A stretch of 14,119 nt of DNA from Streptomyces griseus. Lineage in GTDB: Bacteria; Bacteroidota; Bacteroidia; Chitinophagales; Chitinophagaceae. Positions 1 to 6,294 of the stretch are shown here, one piece after another (within the stretch, counting starts at the first letter, position 1; each line of letters begins with the position of its first letter). Below the pieces are notes generated by a model. That model was not told where the DNA came from and ran no database searches. It worked only from the letters and a program-made list of their open reading frames with translations. Where the stretch lies: NCBI GenBank assembly GCA_943323705.2, contig CALPIT020000039.1, positions 1-14,119 on the forward strand, given 5' to 3'. A program made the position numbers and the translations under genes.

Positions 1-1894
1 CTTTTGCTAAGTCTCTTGCAAGTAATTTCTGACTTCTGTCATGGTCATCCCATTCCTGACTAGCCATTAAAACCGGTACAGCTAAAAGGCAAACTGCTGC
101 TGATGCATAACTACCTAATAGATTATTTTTTAGAAGTCCAGCAAGTAATTCTCTGATATACAAAACACCTAATCCGATCCATATGGCAAATGCATAGAAT
201 GAGCCTACATAAGCATAGTCACGCTCACGGGGTTGATTACCCGCTTGATTTAAATAAAGACAAATGGCTATACCCGTGAAGAAAAATAGTAGGCCAGTAA
301 TGAGTGCATCTTTTTTATCTTTTTTATATTGATATAGGATACCCAAAATACCTAAGATGAAAGGAAGCATATAAAGCTTGTTATTGGCTTTATTATTTTT
401 TAGTGTATCAGGTAATGATTCTTGATCACCTAAGCGCATGTTATCATAAAATCCGATACCTGATTTCCAGTTACCATCTCTCACATTGCTCATGTTGGTA
501 CCCTGAATATCATTTTGTTTGCCGGCAAAATTCCACATGAAATAGCGCCAGTACATCCAATTGATTTGATAATCGAAAAAGAATCCAAAATTTTCAGCTA
601 CAGTAGGAGCCCGCTCGTATGACCCATCTTGATTTCTGCCAATCCCAGCCCAACTTGCATAATAATCCGCATGTCCCTGGTCATTACTTTGATCCCACAT
701 ACGAGGGAAAAGATGTTTGTCTGCTTCATCATAAACATATTGTACTTTTCTTCCGTTCTTCTCGTATTTGCCGTTTGATTTGATATAAGTTTCTGTAGTT
801 TTTGCTTCCCGAATTTGAGCTGTAAAGTCTTGGCCATACAATATCGGCCAATCGCCGTATTGTTCACGACTTACATATCCTACCAAGCTCACCGGGTTGT
901 CTACATTAAACATGTCCACACTTGGGTCGGCAGAACTTCTTACCATTGTTGTGAAGTAAGTTGAGTAACCCAGAAGCATAAACGAAAAACTCCATAATCC
1001 CAGTTTTAAGAAATTCCAATTGTTATTTCTTGCGATTTTCAAACCAAAATAAATCAGCACTCCAAGTAAAACGAAGAAAAATGCAAAGCCGGTAAAAAAT
1101 GGCATTCCAAAGCTGTTTACAAAAAGAATATCCATGTTTCCTGCTCCTTTGATACTCCATTGTATAACTGCTTTTTGAACCAATCCGGTGATGATGCATC
1201 CAATGAGAAATGCAAAGAATGTTCCCCAAGGTGTGGATTCGTATCTCTTAAAATAATAAATGATTACAATTGCAGGGATAGTCAATAAGTTCAACAAGTG
1301 AACACCAATAGACAAGCCCATTAGATAAAAAATAAGAATAATCCATCTGTCGGCTTTTGTAAAATGACCTTTAATGCCTTGTTCTTGTTCTTCAGTTACA
1401 GCTTGTTCCCATTTGATCATTGCCCAAAACACGACAGCAGTAAAGAAAGAAGATAATGCATATACTTCACCTTCTACAGCACTATACCAGAAAGAATCAG
1501 AGAAAGTATAAGCCAATGCGCCAACAACACCAGCAGACATAATGGCAAAAATATTTCCACCTGTAAGTTCATCCTGATTTTTCATCACTATTTTACGGGC
1601 GAAATGGGTGATGGTCCAAAATAAAAATAATATTGTGAAACCACTGGCCAAAGCACTCATGGTGTTTATCCCAGTAGCCGCATGATGAGGGTCAAAAGGA
1701 ATCATGAAAAGTCGGCCGATGAGCACAAATAATGGCGCCCCAGGAGGGTGAGGGATTTGTAATTTGTAAGCGCTGGAAGCAAATTCTCCGCAATCCCATA
1801 AGCTGCCGGTAGCTTCCATAGTCATTAAATAAACGGCACAAGCAATTAGGCAAACCGCCCAACCTGTGATGTTGTTAATCTTTTTGTAGTTCAT
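1..1894 (-). CDS. DUF2723 / glycosyltransferase family 117 multi-pass membrane protein, partial (C-terminus off the left edge)
   Basis: An open frame runs without a stop from the ATG at 1894 (beginning MNYKKINNITGW) to the window edge, 631 codons. Just after the first hydrophobic segment comes SLWDCGEFASSAYKLQ and then HPPGAPLF (residues 31-56), the signature of the DUF2723 family, now often named GT117. The acidic pair D34/E37 sits in the first extracytoplasmic loop, as in GT-C type lipid-sugar-dependent glycosyltransferases. About ten further hydrophobic segments follow, interrupted by a soluble stretch around residues 340-480 rich in W, Y and D. Inferred role: transfer of sugar from a lipid carrier to protein or another envelope acceptor. 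Substrate is unknown. The family is characteristic of Bacteroidota. Start choice is supported by a TAnnTTTG promoter about 20 nt upstream. Family membership is firm; activity is not shown by sequence alone. Confidence 0.9.
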   Translation of the reverse strand, partial: MNYKKINNITGWAVCLIACAVYLMTMEATGSLWDCGEFASSAYKLQIPHPPGAPLFVLIGRLFMIPFDPHHAATGINTMSALASGFTILFLFWTITHFARKIVMKNQDELTGGNIFAIMSAGVVGALAYTFSDSFWYSAVEGEVYALSSFFTAVVFWAMIKWEQAVTEEQEQGIKGHFTKADRWIILIFYLMGLSIGVHLLNLLTIPAIVIIYYFKRYESTPWGTFFAFLIGCIITGLVQKAVIQWSIKGAGNMDILFVNSFGMPFFTGFAFFFVLLGVLIYFGLKIARNNNWNFLKLGLWSFSFMLLGYSTYFTTMVRSSADPSVDMFNVDNPVSLVGYVSREQYGDWPILYGQDFTAQIREAKTTETYIKSNGKYEKNGRKVQYVYDEADKHLFPRMWDQSNDQGHADYYASWAGIGRNQDGSYERAPTVAENFGFFFDYQINWMYWRYFMWNFAGKQNDIQGTNMSNVRDGNWKSGIGFYDNMRLGDQESLPDTLKNNKANNKLYMLPFILGILGILYQYKKDKKDALITGLLFFFTGIAICLYLNQAGNQPRERDYAYVGSFYAFAIWIGLGVLYIRELLAGLLKNNLLGSYASAAVCLLAVPVLMASQEWDDHDRSQKLLARDLAK

Positions 1895-1914
1895 ACGTAT
1901 TATTTATAAGTGGG

Positions 1915-1922
1915 CAAATATA
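1915..1922 (-). promoter_or_regulatory. -7 promoter element (TATATTTG) for the DUF2723 gene
   Basis: Read on the minus strand this is TATATTTG, an exact match to the Bacteroidota -7 consensus TAnnTTTG. It would give a leader of roughly 10-16 nt before the ATG at 1894. I see no clear TTTG -33 box at the expected distance. Confidence 0.55.
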
Positions 1923-1960
1923 CTTATGTTTAGTTTTATTTGGACATGGGCGGGGAATAT

Positions 1961-1988
1961 TAAAAAGTAAAAATTCAAAATTTAAAAA
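1961..1988. repeat. 7-nt-period A-rich array (family C, AAAAAGT/AAAATTC type)
   Basis: Four consecutive 7-mers: TAAAAAG, TAAAAAT, TCAAAAT, TTAAAAA. Related arrays occur at 5426-5459, 5484-5525, 5609-5643 and 7803-7823. It is followed directly by the CTGGAT-type array. Confidence 0.6.
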
Positions 1989-2053
1989 ATGGATGGTCTA
2001 GATAAGCTGGATAGGATGGTTACTAGATATTAGATGCTGGATCCTGGATAACC
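1989..2053. repeat. Degenerate CTGGAT/CTAGAT repeat cluster (family A)
   Basis: A 65-bp stretch with repeated CTAGATAAG, CTGGATAGG, CTGGATC and CTGGATAAC units at spacings near 7 and 9 nt. The same words form clean 9-nt-period arrays at 5321-5338 and 5834-5892. No coding potential is evident. Confidence 0.6.
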
Positions 2054-2082
2054 ATTAAACCAGCAAAGCGAATTAAACCATC

Positions 2083-2138
2083 AATTCCCAATCCCCAATT
2101 CCCAATCCCCAATTCCCAATCTCCAATTCCCAATCCCT
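2083..2138. repeat. Heptanucleotide array, alternating AATTCCC and AATCCCC (family B)
   Basis: Eight contiguous 7-mers fill exactly 56 bp. Odd units are AATTCCC and even units are AATCCCC or a one-base variant, so there is also a 14-nt higher-order period. A ninth, longer unit (AATCATCCCT) follows and the array runs straight into the EamA promoter. Near-copies in the opposite orientation lie at 5354-5374 and 7622-7664. Confidence 0.85.
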
Positions 2139-2147
2139 AATCATCCC

Positions 2148-2155
2148 TAACTTTG
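2148..2155 (+). promoter_or_regulatory. -7 promoter element (TAACTTTG) for the EamA gene
   Basis: TAACTTTG matches the Bacteroidota -7 consensus TAnnTTTG. Its last base is only 6 nt before the ATG at 2162, so the predicted transcript would be leaderless or nearly so. The place where a -33 TTTG box should sit is occupied by the AATTCCC repeat array, and no such box is visible. Confidence 0.5.
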
Positions 2156-2161
2156 CCTTTC

Positions 2162-3046
2162 ATGAAAAAAGCATTCATTCAACTTCATATAGCCGTTTTC
2201 CTTGCGGGTTTTACCGCAATTTTAGGTAAGCTGATTGAGTTGAATGAAGGTTTGTTGGTATGGTATCGTTTATTCATTTCAGTCATTATTATTGCAGTTA
2301 TCAGTTTGTTGAAAGGAGAGCTGCAAGGTATTCGAAGAAGGGATTTCTTTCGGATTTCAAGGGTAGGACTCATACTTGCCTTGCATTGGGTGACATTTTA
2401 TGGAAGTGTAAAATACGCAAATGCTTCTGTGGCGGTGGTTTGTATTTCTGGAGCAGGTTTTTTTTCTGCCTTGTTGGAGCCCATTATTTTAAATAAGAAA
2501 ATTGTAATTGTAGAATTGATTTTGGGCTTACTTGCAATAGTAGGTATTTATGTCATTTTTGATTTTCATCCACAATATCAGGTGGGCATTATTTTTGGAA
2601 TTATTTCTGCATTTGGCAGTGCATTATTTCCTATTTATAACAAAAGATTGCTGAACGATTTTTCTGCCGAAACATTGATCCTGTTTGAGTTTGCAGGAGG
2701 ATTGTTATTGCTAAGTTGCTTTTTGCCTTTTTACTTTTTGGAGTTCAGTCCTGCTTATTTTTGGCCTTCCGGAACAGATTGGATTTGGCTTTTGGTATTG
2801 AGCGTTTTTTGTACCGTTATCGCTTTTGATTTGCAATTACAATCCTTGAAAAAAATATCTGCATTTACTCAAAATTTGACTTACAATTTGGAGCCGGTAT
2901 ATGGAGTTCTTTTAGCGTTTGTGGTTTTTAAAGAACATAACATGTTGAATACACATTTTTATATTGGCGTTGGATTTATAGTTTTGGCAGTGCTGCTTCA
3001 AACAATAAGGATAACGCTGAGTCCATCAAGAATTAAAGGAAATTAA
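2162..3046 (+). CDS. EamA-type (DMT superfamily) multi-pass transporter
   Basis: A 294-residue, strongly hydrophobic protein with about ten membrane segments and an internal two-fold arrangement, the size and layout of the EamA/RhaT group of drug/metabolite exporters. Typical landmarks are the first-repeat segment ALHWVTFYGSVKYANASVAV (about residues 75-94) and, near the C-terminus, NLEPVYGVLLAFVVFKEH, the EP-containing motif that ends the second EamA repeat. The open frame extends 9 nt upstream to a TTG at 2153, but that codon lies inside the promoter element, so the ATG at 2162 (MKKAFIQLH) is preferred. Substrate cannot be told from sequence; efflux of a metabolite or amino acid is the usual role. 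The 3' end overlaps the convergent OsmC-like gene by 14 bp, and no terminator separates them. Confidence 0.88.
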   Translation: MKKAFIQLHIAVFLAGFTAILGKLIELNEGLLVWYRLFISVIIIAVISLLKGELQGIRRRDFFRISRVGLILALHWVTFYGSVKYANASVAVVCISGAGFFSALLEPIILNKKIVIVELILGLLAIVGIYVIFDFHPQYQVGIIFGIISAFGSALFPIYNKRLLNDFSAETLILFEFAGGLLLLSCFLPFYFLEFSPAYFWPSGTDWIWLLVLSVFCTVIAFDLQLQSLKKISAFTQNLTYNLEPVYGVLLAFVVFKEHNMLNTHFYIGVGFIVLAVLLQTIRITLSPSRIKGN

Positions 3047-3446
3047 TCTCCCATTTAATTTTTGCAAAGTGCCCAAACATAGCACTCACACCACAGTATT
3101 TTTCCTTAGACAATTGCACGGCTCTTTCAACTTTAGGCTTGTCTGTTTCAGAAACTTTAATGCAGTAAATAATCGACACTTTATCGTAAATTTTAGGATG
3201 TTCCTCAGTTAATGAGGCTTCCGTGCTGATTGAAAAATCAGTAAAATCGACTTTCATTTTTTGTAAAATTGATACCACGTCTATACCTGTGCAGCCTGCC
3301 AAAGCGGAGAGCATCAGTTTTTTCGGGCTGGGGGCGCCGGCGCCGGTGGGATTATCTGAACTGTCCATTTTAAATTGATAACCATCAATTGTTGATTCAA
3401 ATGCAAAATTTTCTAAGTGTTTGGTTGTAATTTTATGCAAATTCAT
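3033..3446 (-). CDS. OsmC/Ohr family protein (YhfA-like)
   Basis: A 137-residue protein of OsmC-family length. Both redox cysteines expected in the family are present: C52 in SALAGCTGIDVVSILQK and C118 in SKEKYCGVSAM. The first motif and the residues around it (GAPSPKKLMLSALAGCTG) resemble the E. coli YhfA subgroup more than classical OsmC or Ohr. Family role: thiol-dependent reduction of organic hydroperoxides in the cytoplasm; the YhfA subgroup is poorly characterised, so the substrate is uncertain. The gene stands alone on the minus strand, convergent with the EamA gene and divergent from the rpmB operon, with about 105 bp to the rpmB promoter. Within it, 3333-3344 is a 12-bp GC palindrome encoding part of the GAGAP stretch. 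Confidence 0.9.
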   Translation of the reverse strand: MNLHKITTKHLENFAFESTIDGYQFKMDSSDNPTGAGAPSPKKLMLSALAGCTGIDVVSILQKMKVDFTDFSISTEASLTEEHPKIYDKVSIIYCIKVSETDKPKVERAVQLSKEKYCGVSAMFGHFAKIKWEINFL

Positions 3447-3550
3447 AGTCGTTTTTTAAAATTTTAGAACAAATCTCCCGAAAGAACGCATTTTTTTCTA
3501 TGTTTTGGAAAAATACTTTACATGAAACTTTATTTATTCAGTTAATTCCC

Positions 3551-3558
3551 TACCTTTG
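3551..3558 (+). promoter_or_regulatory. -7 promoter element (TACCTTTG) for the rpmB operon
   Basis: TACCTTTG fits TAnnTTTG and lies 19 nt before the rpmB ATG, giving a leader of roughly 13-16 nt. A purine-rich AAGGAA (3571-3576) lies just before the ATG. It looks like a Shine-Dalgarno sequence, though Bacteroidota ribosomes generally do not rely on one. Confidence 0.6.
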
Positions 3559-3577
3559 CCGTCCAAAAATAAGGAAC

Positions 3578-3814
3578 ATGGCTAGAGTATGTCAATTAAC
3601 GGGTAAGAAACCTATTACAGGTAATAAGGTATCTCACTCCAACATCAAAACAAAACGCAGGTTTTTACCAAACTTACAAACCAAGCGTTATTTTTTGGCT
3701 GAAGAAGACAAATGGGTTACATTGAAATTGTCTTCAGAAGCGATCAGAACCATCAATAAAAATGGTTTGTACAGTGTAGTAAAAGAATTACGTGCTGCAG
3801 GTGAAAAAATTTAA
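3578..3814 (+). CDS. rpmB: 50S ribosomal protein bL28
   Basis: A 78-residue basic protein starting MARVCQLTGKKPITGNKVSH, the classical bL28 N-terminus, followed by SNIKTKRRFLPNL. The frame is open further upstream to an ATG at 3500, but that would add 26 residues with no family counterpart and would span the promoter, so the ATG at 3578 is chosen. It heads a compact cluster with rpmG (21-bp gap) and the DUF4295 gene. bL28 is a structural component of the large subunit near the exit-site region. Confidence 0.97.
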   Translation: MARVCQLTGKKPITGNKVSHSNIKTKRRFLPNLQTKRYFLAEEDKWVTLKLSSEAIRTINKNGLYSVVKELRAAGEKI

Positions 3815-3835
3815 TCAGTGTTAAAACAATAAAAA

Positions 3836-4018
3836 ATGGCAAAGAAAGGTAACAGGGTTCAGGTGATTTTGGAGTGTACCGAGCATAAGACCAGCGGTCA
3901 GCCAGGTACAAGCCGTTACATTACCACCAAGAACAAAAAAAACACTCCAGAACGTATGGAGTTTAAAAAGTACAACTCTATCCTAAAAAAGGTTACAGTT
4001 CACAAAGAAATTAAATAG
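3836..4018 (+). CDS. rpmG: 50S ribosomal protein bL33
   Basis: A 60-residue basic protein, MAKKGNRVQVILECTEHK, ending in VTVHKEIK, typical of bL33. It has a single cysteine (C14) and lacks the paired CxxC motifs of zinc-binding bL33, so it is the zinc-independent (C-minus) form. It follows rpmB by 21 bp and precedes the DUF4295 gene by 64 bp, all likely in one transcript. bL33 is a large-subunit protein near the exit site. Confidence 0.97.
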   Translation: MAKKGNRVQVILECTEHKTSGQPGTSRYITTKNKKNTPERMEFKKYNSILKKVTVHKEIK

Positions 4019-4082
4019 TAAATCGATTTATTGATTATGATACATGTATTGTATCAAATTGTAAATCATCAAAATAACAACA

Positions 4083-4253
4083 ATGGCAAAAGCAGCTAAA
4101 ACCGCGATTAAAACTAAAGACCAAAAAGCAGCAGCAGAAGCGAAAAACTGGACAAAAGTGATTCGTACTTTGCGCAGTCCTAAATCGGGTGCCTATACCT
4201 TCAAAGAAGCTATGGTGCATAAAGATAAGATCAAGGATTACTTAGGTCAATAG
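4083..4253 (+). CDS. DUF4295 family protein, probable Bacteroidota-specific ribosomal protein bL38
   Basis: A 56-codon frame directly after rpmG, short enough to be missed by common length cut-offs. It starts MAKAAKTAIKTKDQK and continues with KVIRTLRSPKSGAYTFKEAM before ending in KDYLGQ. The basic composition and the core SPK(S/T)GAYTFKE match DUF4295, a family found after rpmG in many Bacteroidota. As I recall, the Flavobacterium johnsoniae 70S cryo-EM structure revealed a new large-subunit protein, bL38, and I believe it is this family; I cannot confirm the identity here. Position between rpmG and ftsY, basic charge and size all fit a ribosomal protein. A hairpin with T-rich tail follows within 30 bp. 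Confidence 0.88.
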   Translation: MAKAAKTAIKTKDQKAAAEAKNWTKVIRTLRSPKSGAYTFKEAMVHKDKIKDYLGQ

Positions 4254-4277
4254 TACAATTAAGTAGAGAAATCATTT

Positions 4278-4318
4278 TAAAGCTGTTCTGTAATTTCAGA
4301 ATGGCTTTATTCGTTTTT
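4278..4318 (+). terminator. Probable intrinsic terminator after the rpmB-rpmG-bL38 cluster
   Basis: TAAAGC pairs with GCTTTA and, inside a 2x2 mismatch, TTCTG pairs with CAGAA across a TAATTT loop; a T-rich tail (ATTCGTTTTT region) follows. The interrupted stem makes it weak, so partial readthrough into ftsY is plausible. Confidence 0.5.
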
Positions 4319-4355
4319 AGAAGTTTATTTTTTTTAAGCATTTTATTCACTGCAC

Positions 4356-5321
4356 ATGGGATTATTTGATAAATTATTCGGTAAAAAGGAACAAAAAGAA
4401 TCACTTGATCAGGGTTTGCAAAAAACCAAGGAAGGGTTCTTTAGCAAAATTGCTAAAGCGGTTGCCGGAAAGAGTACCGTGGATGCTGATGTGTTGGATG
4501 ATGTTGAGGATGCATTGGTTAGTGCAGATGTAGGCATTGCTACTACTATTAAAATCATTGAACAACTAGAAAAGCGAATAGCTAGGGATAAATATTTAAA
4601 TACAAGCGAGCTGAACAATATCATTAAGGAAGAAATTCAGAATATTTTAGTGTCATCTCCTCAGGATACAGATTATATTAATTACGAATTACCATCTGGC
4701 CATAAGCCTCATGTGATATTAGTAGTGGGCGTAAATGGAGTCGGCAAAACAACTACTATTGGCAAGTTGGCACATAATTTTTCTTTAGCAGGAAAGTCTG
4801 TTTTATTGGGTGCAGCTGATACTTTTAGAGCGGCTGCTGTTGACCAGTTGACCATTTGGAGTGAAAGGACCAATGTTCCTATTGTAAAAAAAGAAATGGG
4901 CAGCGATCCTGCATCCGTAGCTTATGATACGGTAATTAGTGGTGTTGCAAAAAATGTAGACGTCATTTTAATTGATACCGCCGGAAGATTACACAACAAA
5001 GCTCATCTTATGGATGAATTGTCGAAGATAAAAAGAGTAATACAAAAAGTTATTCCTGATGCACCGCATGAAGTCATGTTGGTGTTAGATGGAAGTACAG
5101 GACAGAATGCATTGGAACAAGCCAAGCATTTTACCGCTGCAACCGATGTAACGGCATTAGCCATCACCAAATTGGATGGTACGGCAAAAGGTGGTGTTGT
5201 ATTGGCCATCGCCGATCAATTTAAAATTCCGGTGAAATTCATTGGTGTGGGAGAGAAAGCAACCGACTTGCTTGTTTTTGATAAACAGGATTTTGTAGAT
5301 GGGTTGTTTCAGATGGGGTAG
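4356..5321 (+). CDS. ftsY: Signal recognition particle receptor FtsY (SRP GTPase)
   Basis: A 321-residue protein with a short basic N-terminus (MGLFDKLFGKKEQKE) in place of the long acidic A-domain of E. coli FtsY, then a helical N domain (about residues 20-110) and a G domain. All SRP-GTPase motifs are intact: P-loop GVNGVGKTTT (125-134), insertion-box DTFRAAAVDQL (155-165), DTAGR (207-211), TKLDG (271-275) and GVGEKATDL (297-305). It docks SRP-bound ribosomes at the membrane for co-translational insertion of membrane proteins. The linkage rpmB-rpmG-DUF4295-ftsY is common in Bacteroidota; rimO, often next, is absent here. No clear TAnnTTTG promoter is seen in the 100-bp gap, so it may depend on readthrough. 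The last base of its TAG stop is also the first base of a GGCTGGATG repeat array, and the final residues QMG may be repeat-influenced. Confidence 0.97.
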   Translation: MGLFDKLFGKKEQKESLDQGLQKTKEGFFSKIAKAVAGKSTVDADVLDDVEDALVSADVGIATTIKIIEQLEKRIARDKYLNTSELNNIIKEEIQNILVSSPQDTDYINYELPSGHKPHVILVVGVNGVGKTTTIGKLAHNFSLAGKSVLLGAADTFRAAAVDQLTIWSERTNVPIVKKEMGSDPASVAYDTVISGVAKNVDVILIDTAGRLHNKAHLMDELSKIKRVIQKVIPDAPHEVMLVLDGSTGQNALEQAKHFTAATDVTALAITKLDGTAKGGVVLAIADQFKIPVKFIGVGEKATDLLVFDKQDFVDGLFQMG

Positions 5322-5338
5322 GCTGGATGGGCTGGATG
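5321..5338. repeat. Two-unit 9-nt repeat GGCTGGATG (family A) abutting the ftsY stop codon
   Basis: Two perfect GGCTGGATG units, the first beginning with the last base of the ftsY TAG. Same family as 1989-2053 and 5834-5892. Confidence 0.6.
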
Positions 5339-5353
5339 CTGAAAATAGGAAAT

Positions 5354-5374
5354 GGTAATTAGGAATTAGGAATT
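5354..5374. repeat. Three-unit heptanucleotide array (AGGAATT; family B, reverse orientation)
   Basis: GGTAATT, AGGAATT, AGGAATT in exact 7-nt register; the reverse complement (AATTCCT) is one base from the AATTCCC unit of the 2083-2138 array. Confidence 0.55.
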
Positions 5375-5387
5375 TGGGTTTAAGCTC

Positions 5388-5430
5388 CTCAGCAATGTCT
5401 CCTGAAAGGGACGTTGCGTTATTCCAAAAT
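5388..5430. repeat. REP-like hairpin element, copy 1 of an exact 43-bp direct repeat
   Basis: The 43 bp from CTCAGCAATG to TTCCAAAAT recur identically at 5525-5567. The core folds into a 10-bp stem, GCAATGTCTC (5392-5401) with GGGACGTTGC (5408-5417), including two G-T wobbles, around the loop CTGAAA. Identical copies 137 bp apart, each built around a hairpin, resemble a repetitive extragenic palindrome or small non-autonomous element. Confidence 0.75.
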
Positions 5431-5459
5431 AAAAATTAAAAATTCAAAAATCAAAATTG
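5426..5459. repeat. 7-nt-period A-rich array (family C, forward)
   Basis: AAAAATT, AAAAATTC, AAAAATC, AAAATTG in 7/8-nt register. It is inverted relative to the array at 5484-5525; AAAAATCAAAATT here complements AATTTTGATTTTT there (13 bp), so the two can pair across a 45-bp spacer. Confidence 0.55.
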
Positions 5460-5483
5460 AAAGCGAGTCAGTAACTAAAATCA

Positions 5484-5525
5484 GTTTTTACTTTTTACTT
5501 TTAAATTTTGATTTTTCATTACTTC
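5484..5525. repeat. 7-nt-period T-rich array (family C, reverse)
   Basis: Six 7-mers in exact register: GTTTTTA, CTTTTTA, CTTTTAA, ATTTTGA, TTTTTCA, TTACTTC. It runs directly into the second 43-bp hairpin repeat. Confidence 0.65.
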
Positions 5526-5567
5526 TCAGCAATGTCTCCTGAAAGGGACGTTGCGTTATTCCAAAAT
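5525..5567. repeat. REP-like hairpin element, copy 2 of an exact 43-bp direct repeat
   Basis: Identical to 5388-5430, including the 10-bp stem (5529-5538 with 5545-5554) and six-base loop. The flanking bases differ on both sides, which defines the 43-bp boundaries. Confidence 0.75.
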
Positions 5568-5608
5568 CATTATATTAAATGTATGTTGCTACAATAAGAA
5601 AGGTCATC

Positions 5609-5643
5609 TTTTTTACTTTTAACTTTTGAATTTTGACTTCTCA
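5609..5643. repeat. 7-nt-period T-rich array (family C, reverse)
   Basis: TTTTTTA, CTTTTAA, CTTTTGA, ATTTTGA, CTTCTCA in exact 7-nt register, nearly the same unit order as 5491-5525. Confidence 0.65.
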
Positions 5644-5677
5644 TAAAGTTTCAAATAAATGAATTCCCCAAAAACAA

Positions 5678-5708
5678 GGAGCCCCTAAGAATAGGGGCTC
5701 CGTTTTTT
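5678..5708 (+). terminator. Strong intrinsic terminator, orphan (357 bp after ftsY)
   Basis: A perfect 10-bp stem, GGAGCCCCTA with TAGGGGCTCC, around the loop AGAA, followed by G and six T. On the minus strand the same hairpin is followed by TTGTTTTTGG, so it may work both ways. No protein gene ends close upstream on either strand; the 125 bp downstream (5709-5833) show no gene or repeat that I recognise. It may end the ftsY transcript or an unrecognised small RNA. Confidence 0.85.
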
Positions 5709-5833
5709 ACCAAAACTAACTGCTTATGAGAGATTTTAATTGTCTTTTTTTTACTTCATAAAGCTACGCCTACAATTACCCTTTCGGTGTTAATCGATAG
5801 CCAATGTATTGGTAAGAAGTAGTTAAATGGTGA

Positions 5834-5892
5834 GCTAGATGCTGGATGCTAGATAGGCTGGATAGGCTGGATATGCTGGATAAGCTGGATTC
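5834..5892. repeat. 9-nt-period array GCTGGAT+NN (family A)
   Basis: Two 7-nt units (GCTAGAT, GCTGGAT) are followed by five consecutive 9-mers: GCTAGATAG, GCTGGATAG, GCTGGATAT, GCTGGATAA, GCTGGATTC. The first seven bases are almost constant and the last two vary. After six further bases the GTTCAA-type array begins in the same 9-nt period. Confidence 0.85.
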
Positions 5893-5898
5893 GGGATT

Positions 5899-5990
5899 GT
5901 TCAAAATGTTTAAAAGGTTCAATTAGTTCAGAAGGTTGCACTAACCTATTGAACTGATTGAACCTTTTGAACTACTCAAACCTTTTAGGT
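5899..5990. repeat. Inverted pair of 9-nt-period GTTCAA+NNN arrays forming a large hairpin (family D)
   Basis: Left arm: GTTCAAAAT, GTTTAAAAG, GTTCAATTA, GTTCAGAAG. Right arm is the reverse: CTATTGAAC, TGATTGAAC, CTTTTGAAC, TACTCAAAC, CTTTTAGGT. The arms 5912-5937 and 5943-5968 pair over 26 positions with a 5-base loop (GCACT) and about one mismatch plus two G-T pairs. The array ends one base before the stop codon of the minus-strand gene at 5992, so in minus transcripts the hairpin with its following T-rich DNA could act as the operon terminator. Confidence 0.85.
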
Positions 5991-5991
5991 C

Positions 5992-6294
5992 CTATGCGAA
6001 AGTTTTAATCAACAGAATAATAAATCCGTAAATCGCTGTGGTGACAAAAATCCCTTTTGCGGTGTTGTCTTTTGATGTGTTAATATACAAAGTGAAGACT
6101 GCAGCATTGGCCAACAAAGAAAGGCTCATAGCTGCAGATAATGTTTTGAAACCAGGCTCGACATATAAAAACTGAAAGAATTCTTTCATTGAAAAAATCC
6201 CGAATTTGTACCATTTGAAAATCATAAAACCTATAATTGGAGCAATAAGTCCTAATATCATTCCGAAAATAAGATTGTCTTTTTTGAATATCAT
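5992..6294 (-). CDS. Small integral membrane protein of unknown function, downstream of surE
   Basis: A 100-residue protein with three predicted membrane segments (about residues 8-27, 51-73 and 81-99). The first ends in LGLIAPIIGFMIFKWYKFG; the loop after the second contains YINTSKDNTAKGIFV. I do not recognise a characterised domain; similar small proteins beside surE in other Bacteroidota are my recollection, not verified. Its ATG overlaps the surE stop in an ATGA arrangement (4-bp overlap), indicating translational coupling and placing it in the same operon. Cytoplasmic-membrane location is inferred from hydrophobicity. The 3' end abuts the large hairpin array at 5899-5990. Confidence 0.8.
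   Translation of the reverse strand: MIFKKDNLIFGMILGLIAPIIGFMIFKWYKFGIFSMKEFFQFLYVEPGFKTLSAAMSLSLLANAAVFTLYINTSKDNTAKGIFVTTAIYGFIILLIKTFA

Noticed and set aside
598..1229. Minus-strand frames at 598-867 and 1023-1229
   Set aside because: They are out-of-frame shadows of the DUF2723 gene, whose own frame is open from 1894 to the window edge.
3333..3344. 12-bp palindrome GGCGCCGGCGCC inside the OsmC-like gene
   Set aside because: It encodes the Gly-Ala-rich stretch before the active-site motif; codon constraint explains it adequately.
3500..3577. N-terminal extension of rpmB from the ATG at 3500
   Set aside because: It would add 26 residues absent from bL28 and contains the TACCTTTG promoter element.
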